Source: Ambrosia x helenae
Taxonomy: Eukaryota > Streptophyta > Magnoliopsida > Asterales > Asteraceae
Assembly (NCBI GenBank): GCA_030844895.1
Contig: CM061230.1
Location: 5,186,705 to 5,250,704, forward strand
DNA length: 64,000 bases
Reading direction: 5' to 3'
The notes under the pieces: model-generated
The model's database searches: none
Told to the model about the DNA's origin: nothing
What the model saw: only the letters and a program-made list of their open reading frames with translations
Translations under genes and position numbers: made by a program
Part shown: positions 11,079 through 23,200 of the stretch, in pieces
How the letters are laid out: the number at the start of each line of letters is the position of its first letter
Numbering within the stretch: the stretch's first letter is position 1

Positions 11079-11240
11079 GTTCGAACCTGGAGTACCTTCG
11101 ACCAGTCGAACGGTCGAAGGAGGATCTCCAGGGTCGAACCTGGTTACTAAATGGTCGAACGAATTCCAATGGGCGAAGGAGGGAGAAAAAGGGGCGAAGG
11201 CAGCCTCATTCGACCGTTTAGAGCTACGTTCGACCCCACG
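11079..11240. repeat. Word block 2 of solo LTR (GGTCGAA/TTCGACC)
   Basis: The same words as block 1 (GGTTCGAACC, TTCGACCAGTCGAAC, GGTCGAAGG, TTCGACC) reappear about 800 bp downstream in the transcribed part of the LTR. It is the positional counterpart of 55690-55915 in A and 40850-41160 in C. Confidence 0.8.
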
Positions 11241-12450
11241 TTAACTAAAATGAGATTTTTGTTGCAAACTAAGTGTTTTATGCTTGAAACTTATGTGTTA
11301 ACTTTATGTTCATGACTAATTGATGTAATGGGTCACCAACGGGATGTCGGGTCGGTCTGGGATGTCCGGTTAACGTTTAAACACATTTTTTAGCACACGT
11401 AGTCAAGATCTGGACAATCGGGGACTAGTTAGCCTTCGGGTTAGTAGTCATCATACTTATGTAAACTCACTAATAGGTTGTTACTAGTCGGAAGCATCAT
11501 ACACGGGTTAGATCTCTAGTTATCAGGAAGACGCACTCGAAGGTGAGTTTCACGGCCCCACTCTTTTACTGGTTTTACATTTTCGGGGGAGAAAACATGC
11601 TGTGTTCTTTAAACGTGTGTCAACTATGTTTTCATAAAAGGCGTTTCAACTAAGTTTTCATGAAAGGCGTGTCAACTACGTTTTGGTATTCATGAATTCA
11701 TTGGGATTTGGAGTATTCATTATGTTTGCACGTATTCATTATGTTTTAGAGTATTCATTATGTTACTATGCGATCTTTGGAAGTCCCGGGGAGAACCATG
11801 AATGTGCAGGGATGCACAACGGGGGAAATGTGGATAGCGCTATTTGGGCTTGACCCGCCCCACTCGTCGACTGGAGGTCGGACGGGTGCATATTGTCTCT
11901 TAGGTATTCAGTATTCAGTATGCAGTATTCAGTATTCAGTATTCATTCGGGCACGTATTCAGTATTCACAGTATTCGAGTCCAGTAATGGTTTTCCAATC
12001 GCAGTAGTAAGGTATTCATATGTTTTGCATGCATGTGGTCTGGATTGACCATGGGTATTCACTTATTGTCGATTTTCACTTGGAGTTGGTATACATTTGG
12101 AGTCGGTATTCATTAAAACCTGTGAACTCACCGGCATTATTTGCTGACGTTTTTAACATGTTTGTCTCAGGTCGCTAAGGTAGCAGCTGTCGATAGGCGC
12201 ACGGAGTCTCACGGCGTCTAGGATTCACGTGCATCTCATTTAGTATTTTCAGGCTTGCGTACTTTTAATTTCGTGTTGTAATAAAGTTTTACGCTTCCGC
12301 AGCGATGGATCATTTATGATAAACTTAATGGTTTGCTTATGTCATTTCTACGTAACATATAGTGTTGTTTATTGTGACCGTTGACTTGGATCCTGGTGTG
12401 TCACGCGCCTCGCGGTAAAACCCCGCACGTGGAAATTTGAGGGTGTGACA

Positions 12451-13470
12451 GATTTAGAAGAATTATCAATTGAAGAACTTATGGGAATACTACAATCCCA
12501 TGAATTAAGACTTAAGCAATATGACACACACGTCATTGATCAAGCATTCCAAGTACAAAGTGGGACTCAAGTAAGAAATAGAGGAGGGAATAGATATAAT
12601 AACAGCTACAGAGGAAGAGGAAGAGGAGGTAGATCAGGGCGATACGGACCCATTGTATGTTATAATTGTCAAGGATTAGGTCATATAGCTAGAAATTGTC
12701 CAAATAAGGAAGAAAATGAGAAAGATGAATCCGCAATGGTGTGTAAAGAAGAAAGTAAATCAGAACAAGATAGCATGTTCATGATATTTAACATGGAAGA
12801 AATTAAGGATACAAATTGTTGGTACTTAGACAGCGGATGTAGTAATCATATGACAGGAAATAGGAGTATATTCATCACATTTAATGATCAAGATAGACAA
12901 GAAGTTAGAACAGGTGATGATAAGAGACTACAAGTGTTAGGAAGTGGGGAGGTATGCATAAGAGTAAATGATAAGGTGAACAAGATACCAAACGTATTTT
13001 ATGTGGAAGGACTAAGGCATAATCTTCTTAGTGTGGGACAATTACTGCAAAAGGGATATAATGTATTTTTTGGAAAAGGAATGTGCACCATAAAAAATCA
13101 CGAAGGGAAGACAATCACAGAAACACCTATGACTCAAAACAAGATGTTTCCCCTATATCCAAATCAAGACTTGCCAAAAGTACTATACACATTCATAAAA
13201 ACCAGTTCTGATTTATGGCATCAAAGATATGGCCATATCAACTATGGAACCTTGATTGAAATGGAACACAAACACGCAGTGAAAGGCTTACCTAAGATAT
13301 ATAAGACAGAAAACGTATGTGAAGGTTGTGCTTTAGAAAAACATGCAAGAAAACCATTTAGTAAACAAGCAAAATGGAGAGCAGAAAGCCCTTTACAACT
13401 TGTTCACTCAGATATATGTGGACCAATGAGAACAAAGACAATAGGAGGATGCAGATACTTCATTACTTTC
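12451..13470 (+). pseudogene. Copia gag C-terminus, protease, integrase N-terminus
   Basis: The frame resumes after the solo LTR. It shows the gag CCHC knuckle C-Y-N-C-Q-G-L-G-H-I-A-R-N-C (about 12655-12700), the protease W-Y-L-D-S-G-C (about 12820), the pre-integrase H-x-H/C-x-x-C zinc domain (H-Q-R-Y-G-H ... C-E-G-C, about 13218-13330) and the first integrase Asp in H-S-D-I-C-G-P (about 13405-13425). It is cut at F-I-T-F by the second solo LTR. No stop falls within this part. Confidence 0.92.
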
Positions 13471-14608
13471 TGATCGCGTGTCGAGTGCTAATCAAAAAAT
13501 ATATTAAAAACAACTCCTTAGCTACAAGGACTGCAGTATAGGGAGCAGGGTTGTCGAACCACGAGGAGTATGTGGTTAGTGTCAATAGCAATTTTATCAG
13601 TTAAACTAATTAATTAAAAATAATATTTTATGAAGTATAATGTTGTCGTATTTGCAAAAACTGAATTAAGTGATTCGAATATAAAACAACAAGAATAAAG
13701 AAATAACTCCCTCTAAACTTCAGGTTCTAGGTTTCACACAGTTTTCAGTTTATAGATTGGGAACCACATAGACATAGTTCTGGAAATTAGTTAATTAACT
13801 GGTAGCACAAGTTCTTGTCATCAAACCCTATTATCTACCCAATTGTAAGCGTCAAGTCAACCCTCTTTATGTCACCCAACCCGCTGCTAGGTTTTGTCAT
13901 CAACCGAACAAGTTGTAAAGAAAGGACTCAAAACACAAATCAATTGTTTGCTTACTAATACATCAATAATGTTTTAGTTGTTTGTCATCACAAGCAAAAC
14001 ATAATCCAATATTGAAAATAAATAGAAAAAGTGCGAAACCTAATTGAACCATTCGCCTAGAAGAAGTCACAAAAGATTTAGCCTAGCATCTTACCCATTG
14101 CCACCTCTTCCTTTGTATTTTTGCTTCGTGCGATCTAAAGCTTTTAATTCTGCTGTGTGCGTCGCCTCTCAAGAAACAGCCGTCAAAAAAAAAAATATCC
14201 AACCTCCTAGAAGATGGGCCCATTCAAAATATTAATCCTTCCGTGAAAAACCCTTCAAGATGTTGGGCCTTGTCCACTTTTTCCTTTTCACGTTTCTTTT
14301 GTTTTTCTTTTTTTTATTTATTATTTATTATATAATTATTATTAGTTTATTATTATAACTCCGTGCGCTTAAGACTCGGGTGTTCTTGGCTTGAATAAAA
14401 TTTCTCGTCTACGCCCCAACGTCCATGAAGACCTACTCTCAAGTGTTTGTGTCTCGATTAAAATTCTTTTGTTTCGAGCTCATTCTCCACGAACACCTAC
14501 AAAACACATGCGCAATAATAAATAACTAAGACCGACTAAAATACATAATAAAAAACTAAAATATATACAAAACTAACATATTAACCAGGTGTGTTTTCCA
14601 ACACATCA
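13471..14608. repeat. Second solo LTR, 1138 bp, inside copia integrase
   Basis: It starts TGATCGCGTG and ends CCAACACATCA, with target duplication CTTTC (13466-13470 and 14609-14613). It has no PBS or coding part, so it is a solo LTR. The stretch GCAGGGTTGTCGAACCACGAGGA near 13545 is a pattern I associate with Tat/Retand-type Ty3/gypsy LTRs, but that lineage call is a guess. It is unrelated to the solo LTR at 9775. Confidence 0.78.
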
Positions 14609-14613
14609 CTTTC

Positions 14614-17053
14614 ATAAATGATTTTACAAGGAAAACCTAGATATACTTCCTCAAGGAAAAATCACAAGCACTACACTTCTTCAAAATATTTAAAGCCTTA
14701 ACAAAAAATCAATCAGACAAGAGAATCAAATATCTTAGGACTGACAGAGGTGGAGAATATTGTGGAAATACTTTCCAAGAATACTTACAAGAACATGGAA
14801 TACATCATCAGCTGACCACAAGTTATACACCACAACAAAATGGAGTTGCAGAACGTAAAAATAGAACCATAATGGAACTAAGTAGGAGCATGCTGAAAAC
14901 AAAGAAACTCCCGAATGAATATTGGGGAGAAGCTGTAAGTTGCACAACATATCTCTTAAATCGAACAACTTCTAAAAGTATCAGTGATGACTGGAATCAA
15001 ACCTGATGTAACAAATTTACGAATATTTGGCTATCTTGCCTATGCACACGTTCCAGAACAAAAACGGGGTAAACTTGATGATAAAACAGAAAGGGCAATC
15101 TTTGTTGGATACAGCGAGAATAGTAAAGCCTATAAATTATACAATCCGATTACAAGAAAGACCATAGTCAGCCGAGATGTCATATTTGATGAGAACAAAA
15201 CTTGGGAAGAAAATGAAGATGAAGATGTCATAACTTTAGACGACAATGAAAACACAGATAGTAGTGAGAACAATACACATAATCAGACATCAAGGAAGGA
15301 AGAATACTTACCCATATACAATGCATCTGGAAATGAGAGGCAGGAAGAGCAAGAAACACAAATTGAGGATGGAAATCTGGATGCCACAACATCCAGTCAA
15401 AGTCCACCTTTAAAAGTACGTACACTAGCAGATATTCATAGTAGAACCCAACCAATGAGCAGTCCAGAAGTACGAGATTTATATCAAAGACATCAAGAAG
15501 CGGCAAACTTTGTATTTTACACTGACTCAGATCCAATTGATTATGATGAAGCAAGTAAGGATGAAAAATGGAAGGAAGCAATGAAGAAGGAAATAGAATC
15601 TATACAAAAGAATGAAACCTGGGAGTTGGTTGATTTACCAAAAGATCAAAAACCCATAGGAGTAAAATGGATATACAAAACCAAATATGATGAACATGGA
15701 AATATAGATAAACACAAAGCTCGTCTAGTAGTAAAGGGTTATAAGCAAAAATATGGGATAGATTATCAGGAAGTTTTTGTACCAGTAATTCGTTTTGAGA
15801 CTGTAAGACTAGTACTTGCCTTAGCAGCTCAATATAAATGGTATCTACATCAAATGGATGTGAAAACTGCATTCCTGAATGGAGAATTAAAGGAAAAGGT
15901 GTTTATAGAACAACCTCTGGGATTTATAGAAAACGGAAATGAAAATAAGGTATGTCTTCTTAAGAAAGCACTGTACGGTTTGAAACAAGCTCCACGAGCA
16001 TGGTATAGTCGGATCAGTCAGTATTTTGAACAACATAACTTCAAAAGATGTACATTTGAACATACCTTATTCTTAAAGAAAACAAAGACCTCCAGACTAG
16101 TGGTATGCCTATATGTAGATGATTTAATTATAGCTAGTGACTGCATGGAGGAAATTATCTCATTCAAGGAATCCATGCAAAGGGAGTTTGAGATGACAGA
16201 TATGGGAAAACTACATTATTTCTTAGGGATGGAAGTTACCTATGATCAAGAAACGATAAAGATCTCTCAAACCAAATATGCAAAAGATATACTTGAAAGA
16301 TTCAGAATGGCAGATAGTATTAAAGCTTCAACTCCAATGGAATATGGATTAAAGCTGATCAAGAACAGCAAAGAAGAAAACATTGACCCAAGTTTATATC
16401 GTAGTTTAGTTGGAAGTCTCATGTATTTAACAAACACAAGACCTGACATAATGTTCGCGGTCAGCAAAATTAGCAGATTCATGGATCAACCAAAGAAGTC
16501 ACATTGGGAAGCAGGAAAACATATATTGAGATATATAAAAGGCACTTCAGAATATGGAATAGTATACAACAAAAACTCATTTGAATTGAAGGGCTATAGT
16601 GATAGTGACTATGCAGGAAATATAGATGATAGTAAAAGCACATCAGGATATATATTCAATATAGGATCAGGAGCAATCTCGTGGCAATCAAAGAAACAAA
16701 AGGTGGTAGCATTATCATCAACAAAAGCAAAATACATTGCTTTATCACTCACTGGATGTCAAGCTCTATGGCTCAAAGGAATCTTAAAAGAATTAGATTT
16801 TGACACAAATAAGGCAATCACCTTATACTGTGACAACAAATCTACCATCAATCTCACAAAAGATCCAGTCTATCATGGGAAAAGCAAACATATCAGAATC
16901 AAATATCACTTCATAAGAGATATAATTAAGACTGAAGACGTGGAGATAAAGTACTGCAACACTAAAGATCAAGTAGCGGATATATTCACCAAAGCACTAC
17001 AACCAAAGGACTTCACAAGACTACGCACTATGTTAAATGTACTACCAATCTAG
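14614..17053 (+). pseudogene. Copia integrase core, RT and RNase H
   Basis: The frame continues in integrase. A TAG replaces a Trp codon at about 14638-14640. Then follow L-R-T-D-R-G-G-E-Y (second Asp, about 14735) and N-G-V-A-E-R-K-N-R (catalytic Glu, about 14845). Near 14985 a small deletion shifts the frame and removes a few residues before the G-I-K-P-D-V segment. From 14984 the rest is open: RT with Q-M-D-V-K-T-A-F-L-N-G (about 15850), Y-G-L-K-Q-A-P-R-A-W and the Y-V-D-D box (about 16110), then RNase H to the TAG at 17051-17053. The usual S-S-T-x-A-E-Y acidic residue of RNase H reads Lys here (T-K-A-K-Y), while the displaced copy at 7363-8332 keeps Glu. Confidence 0.92.
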
Positions 17054-17065
17054 CTTAAGGGAGGG

Positions 17066-17401
17066 TATTGGACGTTAATGTTATATAAGCTAGATATACA
17101 AACCGGTTCACAACATCCATGACGGTTCACAAACAAAACAGACGCAACGGTTCAATCTTAAAGACACAATAGACGCAATGCTTCGAAATCACAGTCACGT
17201 CGTTTAGATTAATTATCTTATGTATATATAGTTTCCATTTGTTTCATTTGACAGTTATCAAGTTTCTTTATCACAAACCAAGATACAAAACACTTTGTAA
17301 TCATATGATCAATCCGATCAATTTCAATATAATTATTATTATTATCGTTCTTTATCAGTTTTGTTATCAATTTGCATTTATCTTTCGTAAATCGGCCAAC
17401 A
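17066..17401 (+). repeat. 3' LTR of the copia element
   Basis: 336 bp, starting TATTGGACG right after the polypurine tract TTAAGGGAGGG and ending GGCCAACA. AGTCT (17402-17406) follows, the same target duplication as beside the solo LTR at 6803-7135. Confidence 0.92.
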
Positions 17402-17639
17402 AGTCTATCTCGACAACTTTATTGAAGTTTAGGGATTATATGATAAGTTTATTTAAATAGAGTGATTAAACATTAAAGCATAGATCAAATGAAAACGTTT
17501 ATAATATAAGCACCCGTCTCATTTTCGAATTGTAAACCAACAATTTTTTTTTTTACGTAAGCACATAAAACTCAAGAGGGTCAAAATGATATTTACATAG
17601 TTTTTAGAGAGATGAGAGATGTAACTTGTAAGAGTCAAT

Positions 17640-18785
17640 TGTCAATACTCAATACTAAAAATTAAGAGGATGACAAATAATAACCCATAAAACAACCACG
17701 TATAGAAAACGATAAAATAAAATATAAAATAATAAAATACATAGTGATTGCTACTCCAAATGTCCAAAATTAATATATAGATTTATAAATTTGTATATGT
17801 TAGGCGAATAGAATTAATAAATGTTCACACAATGGGGTATAAACGCAAAAATGGTTAACTTGGATTTGATTTTCCTAAAATAAATGTTTCTGATGTAGGC
17901 GAAGCCGCGAAGGCAACTAGGCATGCATGATGTAGCTGTATTGGGGACTTGGGGTTGGGCTAAATTGTTAAGGGTAGATGGGCCTGGGTTGAATTGTTAA
18001 AGGTTACATGGGCTTTGGGCCGCAATTAACTAACGAAAGAGCGAACATATGTATTTTGGTTTGGGCCGGGTGGCAGGCATGTGCCCACCCTTCTTTTGCC
18101 TTAAAATCCACAACCAGGCGAGCCGCGAGAGAGACTAGTAGTTTCATTATGTATTAAGTATTAACCTAAACAAATATCATTTCAGTCATGGATGGGAGAG
18201 ATTCTCGGTTTACAAGGAATAGTGTACCTCTTAAATTACAAACACGGGGCTTACTGCTAATTGATGAGAGAAGAAATCTATTATTGAGCGTATCTGGGTG
18301 AGAATAGTACCTGGATGAATGACCTTCACAAAGTCTCAATTTTTGACAACAAAAAACAAATCTATGAGCTCTTTGTAGACAAAACGGATAATATTGATCG
18401 TAAGAGAAGTTGAATGTTACTTACCCCATGACGTAGAGGATAACAAGGTCACCTCTAGATGGGATGGGTGGTTGAAAGCAACGACATGTGACATTAACTT
18501 TTTTTAATAACTATAATATCATATATTACTTACAAAAAGAATAAATCAATTTTTATACCGGATTCTGTTGACTTAAGGGGTTTTCGAATCATCCCTATGT
18601 GTGTATATGAAAATTTTCGATTGCATAAATTTGGTTTAGCAATCCTTGTTACTCAAGTAGAATAATAATTTTAAATTAAGTTAAAATAAAATCATATCTT
18701 GTATGTTAACTATTTAAACTTTTTAGCCACAAAAGAAACATAGGAAGGTTCAATGAAGAAGCACAATTAGTATATATTTCAATAA
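17640..18785. other. Intergenic, nothing recognised
   Basis: AT-rich sequence with GGGC-containing patches at 17930-18080. No open frame, terminal repeat or RNA gene could be supported. It may be decayed copia sequence, since the next stretch is a copia 3' end. Confidence 0.4.
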
Positions 18786-18789
18786 CGGC

Positions 18790-19750
18790 AACAACTTGTT
18801 AGTGCATTGCGGTGTATCTTCTTAAGTTGAAGATTGTCAGATATGAAGACTTGAAGATTGAAGACTATTAGCTAGACCTTAGGGGGAGCCTCTAAACGCC
18901 TTTCAAGACACCCCAAGCTCAGTGACTGGTTAAGTCTGCAGATCACTAGCTAAGCTAGATCCAAGGGGGATACTATTAGTGCACTTCGTGTATATTCCCA
19001 ACTAGTTTTAAGTTTATATTAGTCGTAGGCATGATTATATAGTGTTTGGTGGTTTACGGGTAGAATTTCGGTTATTTACACGTCTTTTTGTAACTTAGGT
19101 TAAGTTCCAGGCGTATGAAGTCCTACGCCTGGAAGCTGTTGGATATTTTAGTGTAATTGGATTGACTGTTTGACTAATATGTTCATAATAATACATCATA
19201 TAGGTATGATGGTGCGGAGTGCACGCTTATTTGAATTTATTATGAACTTAGGGGCTTCGCCCGTAAGGAACGGGGGCCCGGGGGCAGCGCCCCTGGGAGC
19301 AGGGTCCAAGGGGCAGGGTCTCAGAAAATTAATTTTCAGAAATAGAGGGACTATTTTGGCAATTTCAAAAACCTTGGAAAAACTGCCTAAAAGGCATTTA
19401 ATGGCCCAATTGTTTCATAACGTATTCTTCTTCTTGGTCAAAATTCTCTGGTTCTTCAAAATCTCAATCACATCATACAGAAAATTCTCAATCTCTGATT
19501 GTATCCGATTGAATATTCGATAGAACCGTCGAATTGATTCAATCTGAAAGCGATTACGTGCCTTCAGAGATTTCTGTTATCCGTTTTGTTCGTTTGTTAC
19601 AGTTATTCCCCAACAAAAGCCAGGCGTAGGACAGAGGCCCTAACTTTTGCATATTTTTAACAAGGTGTTGCGCATTTGTGTGTGTGATATTGTGTTTGTT
19701 TTTATCATTTCCATATCATTCTAATCTTTATCAAACACCTATAACAACTA
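18790..19750 (+). mobile_element. Decayed copia 3' end: polypurine tract and LTR
   Basis: Sequence around 18840-18970 has the GAAGACTTGAAGATTGAAGAC style of a copia 3' untranslated region, then the polypurine tract CCAAGGGGGATA and an LTR-like start TATTAGTGCACTTCG (about 18974). The LTR is broken by the solo LTR at 19137-19615 and resumes with AGCCAGGCGTAGGAC. The fragment at 37254-37564 has the same TTAGTGCAC start and the same CCAGGCGTA / TCCTACGCCTG words, so both belong to one LTR family. The right end near 19745 is approximate. Confidence 0.5.
19137..19615. repeat. Solo LTR, 479 bp, copia-like
   Basis: It starts TGTTGGATATTTTAG and ends TTATTCCCCAACA. The flanks are GAAGC (19132-19136) and AAAGC (19616-19620), a 5-bp target duplication with one mismatch. 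A GC-rich patch GGGGCTTCGCCC ... GGGGGCAGCGCCCCTGG near 19250-19320 is a style common in plant copia LTRs. The reading frame at 19170-19523 is an artefact of this LTR. Confidence 0.7.
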
Positions 19751-19754
19751 ACCG

Positions 19755-20204
19755 AATCATTGATTCCGCCTTTGATCCGGATACACGCATGATAATCAAA
19801 TCTTATAGAATTACGATCCTGGAGAACTATTCTCTAAAATTTATTTATTTTTTAATCTTAAAAATTAATGAAAGTTTAATGTATAACAGTAAAAAGGTAA
19901 TTGAAAAATACAAATGATCGAAAAGGTTTAATTAGTAGTAGTTCAATACATCTTGAATTTGATGAGCATGATTACAAATGATGCTTACAGCTTCACACCA
20001 AATTCCAAGCAACCTTGCTTCCATTGCTTATTGCTGAATGCACTGAGAATACCAACTCACTTGATGTTTAATACTGAATAGTTTATGTATTTAAATAATA
20101 ACCAAATGGGCCTCACTAAACATGTGGTTTAATAAATGCAGTTAATCAACTCACCCTTATAGTCAATGTGTTTTCTTGACTATGGCTTTATGTGAGGGAG
20201 AACG
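19755..20204. other. 5' flank of TBL-b
   Basis: No coding content. The last 45 bp (TCAATGTGTTTTCTTG ... CTTTATGTGAG ... GAGAACG) are shared with the sequence before TBL-d (about 60578-60625), so the two paralogues were duplicated together with their leader. A weak TATA-like TTTATGTATTTAAATAA lies at about 20081-20097. Confidence 0.55.
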
Positions 20205-23200
20205 ATGGGGAAGATGAATTGTTCAATCGGATTATGTGACATGCAAAGCATGATCCATTGTAGCTTACTCATCTTCTTTCTTGGAGGCTTAGCAACAATC
20301 AGCCTTTATAAAGACAATAAACAAGAAGTTGCAAGTCATGACATTACTGGCAGTAGTACTCATACAATAAAAAGTACTAATACACCGGTTTCTGATCATC
20401 AGGGAACGTTAAAGAGCCCGCCACCGTCCTTATCGGGCGCTTGTGATTTGTTCTCCGGAAGATGGGTTTATGACAACAAGAGTTATTACCCTTTGTATAA
20501 AGAACACGAGTGTCCTTATCTCGAAGACAATTTTGCTTGCCAAACTTATGGCAGAAAGGATTCTAAGTATCTGCATTGGAGATGGCAACCTCATGGCTGT
20601 GACTTCCCTAGGTCTCTCTCTCTTTCTCTCTATCTAAATTTTGAATGATACAACAATGTGGTGATTGTAATTGGTTACAATAACTATTTAGGTGCTTAAT
20701 GGTGTAGATATAGCAAATAAACAATTTTGTGACCAAAGAGCTTGTGTCCTAATTGTATCAATGTTTATTATAAATATGTTTCTCTCCAAACGATTAGCCT
20801 CGCTTACGGGTGTGCGCATATAATGTATATATGTTTGGCCCTCGGGGAGCAAAAGTAAAGTTGCACTAATTTTAACGTTATTTTACTAATTTCGTGAAAA
20901 TAACGTTAAAAACGATGGATGATTAATCATGCATCATGTGGTGGCTTTGATAGCCAAAAGACAATGGGTTACATGCACCAATCGGGCTTGTCCCGATTGC
21001 TAAGTTAATTATGTGCCTTATTTCCAAAGCTTGATACAAAACCACTATCGAGCCGAGGGTCTCACTGGAAGCAGCCTCTCTATTCTCACGGGGTAGAGGT
21101 AAGGCTGTCTACATCTTACCCTCCTCAGACCCTACCTTAGCTTTGCTATTGGTGGGATTAACCGAGTATGATGATATTTCTCTCCAAACGATTGACGGTA
21201 CTTGTAGTATTATGATTTATGAGTAGTTTTAGTGGGCCAGTTAGCGTTCAAATAATAAACATCTTTTTGTGGGGTTTGGGATTTCAAGCTACTTGTTATA
21301 AAAGTGATAAACCAAATTACTTAAAAATGTTAGTTTTTATTAATTACTATATATATTTAATTATATAATGATTGCCCGAGTTTAGCTTTGATGGGAAATC
21401 AACAGTAGAGAGATTACGGGATAAAAGGCTATTGTTTGTGGGGGATTCTCTAAACAGAAATCAATGGAATTCAATAATTTGCATGCTCCATTCATCTATC
21501 CCAGGAGTTAAGAAGGCTCGTATAGGTCTCAAGGGTCACTTGCACAGTTTCAAAGCAATTGTAAGTCCTAGATGTTTATTTTCAAAGGGTGCTCAATTCC
21601 TCAAATCATGCATGTAACTTAGAGTTAAAACAACACAGGACTACAATATCTCAATTGATTTCTACTGGGCTCCAATGCTAGTCGAATCTAATGGTGATAG
21701 TCCAACACATCATCACGCGGGTGATTATAGAATTGTTGGAATCAATGCCATTGAAAAACATGCTAGACATTGGGTTGATGCGGATATACTCATCTTTAAT
21801 TCCTATCATTGGTGGAGAGTACCGGTAGTGAAACTCTTGTAAGTTTAAAACGAAATTAATGTTACAAGTTTGTTTCATTATTTTAGTAAATCAACATGTT
21901 AATTAGTTAGGTTTATGTTGTCATTGTACGTACTAGGAAGAGTGGTGGATCTTTGTTAGATGACTCCAATCATGAGTATGAAGAAGTTGATAGTCTTCGT
22001 GCCTACAACATGAGTCTCAAAGCATGGTCCGATTGGGCACATACCCATATTGATCCTTCCAAAACTAAGTTGTTTTTCATGGGTGTTACAGCAACTCATT
22101 CGAGGTAAGAAACAACAAAATCTATTATTTCTTTTAAGCTTTTCGTAACTTAATGTAGCAATTACTTCTTCAACTACCAAACAAATGACTATCAATGATG
22201 ATCGTTTCCATCAGAAAACTGTCTATGAAGTAGGTTAACGACAAGAATATGTTAGTGATATTCCGTCTATATAATTGTGGGTAATCTAACTTCCGACAGA
22301 TTACCAATAAAAACATTAATGATGTATCACCAAACAGGAGGAACATTTTAAAAGATAATCCAAAAGTTATTTCATATAAAAAAATAATCTAAAAGCATTC
22401 AATTTTTTAACAATGTTTTTTTAAATGAAAGTGTAGGCGATGTATAATTCATTAGAGTATTGAATTCATCAAGTTCACAATTGCTTAAAAGATGAAATTC
22501 ACTACCATCGCCTTCCTCAAAATCTAGAGCATAACTATTTTCATCTCCTACATTATTACATAAGAAGTTTTAGTAGAAATAACTAATAGCCATTATATTT
22601 ATAGATGATTATGTGATTGATTTAGAGATAGTTATGTGATTGATTTGTATTAACTAACCTTCCTATTTCCTTGTAATCATCCCAAAAATAAGGGATCACA
22701 ATTTCTATAAATATAATGGCTATTAATAACAATCATAATATACTTAAATTACCAAAGATAAGTAACATATATAACAAGTAAAAGTGTGTTTGAGGAGTCG
22801 ATTCGTGTTCTTCCTCACCGAACATGTTATCTATATCATTATTATGAAGTTCTCCTTCTCGCTTTTCTTGAACCACAAAAAAAAAATCAATAGTTCAAAA
22901 CCCAAAAATTCACCTTGTGCCAGTACCGGTATAAAGGTTCAAACCGGTATACCGTATTTTACCGACGGTACGAACTTGATACTGTATCACATTTATACCG
23001 GGGTGTTTCGTACCGGGTTACCCTCCTAAAAATGGTATTACCGGTCGGTACGTACCGGTATTTAAAACATTGGGGGCAACACTTAATCAATGGTCGTTTG
23101 AGTAGTCGTGTCATTTTCAAGTTAGTGTTTTGTTCCTTTTGAAGCGTCTACACTCATGCTTTCAATGCGGCAAATAAAAAAATGATTGTTTTTGGTAAAA

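Larger units (their letters stand above)
9775..12450 (+). repeat. Solo Ty3/gypsy LTR, 2676 bp, inside copia gag
   Basis: It starts TGTGACACCCGGC and ends GAGGGTGTGACA, with target duplication GATTT at 9770-9774 and 12451-12455. It is homologous along its length to the LTRs of A (37565) and C (39663): shared features include CACCAACGGGATGTCGGGTC, TTTGGAAGTCCCGGGG, GATAGCGCTATT, and GCGCCTCGCGGTAAAACCCCGC near the end. TATAAATA lies at 10295-10302. Two blocks rich in GGTCGAA/TTCGACC words flank this promoter region (10165-10288 and 11079-11240). GTATTCA tandem repeats fill 11690-11975. Its own reading frames are not real genes. Confidence 0.88.
8345..17401 (+). mobile_element. Ty1/copia retrotransposon, full span with two nested solo LTRs
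   Basis: LTRs lie at 8345-8677 and 17066-17401, with a PBS, gag, protease, integrase, RT and RNase H in the Ty1/copia order between them. Two insertions interrupt it: 9775-12450 and 13471-14608, each TG...CA with an exact 5-bp target duplication (GATTT and CTTTC). Without them the element is about 5.2 kb, a usual copia size. The 3' side has the TSD AGTCT at 17402, but the 5' side is fused to another copia tail (7363-8344), so this was part of a tandem LTR-internal-LTR-internal-LTR structure. Gag has a premature stop, integrase has a stop and a frameshift; it is not autonomous now. Confidence 0.9.

Noticed and set aside
11029..11244. Frame over the GGTCGAA block
   Set aside because: It is word-repeat sequence within an LTR.
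15228..15872. Minus-strand frames within copia pol
   Set aside because: Shadows of the real integrase/RT frame on the plus strand.
19170..19523. 117-codon frame
   Set aside because: It lies wholly inside the 479-bp solo LTR and is kept open by its GC-rich patch.
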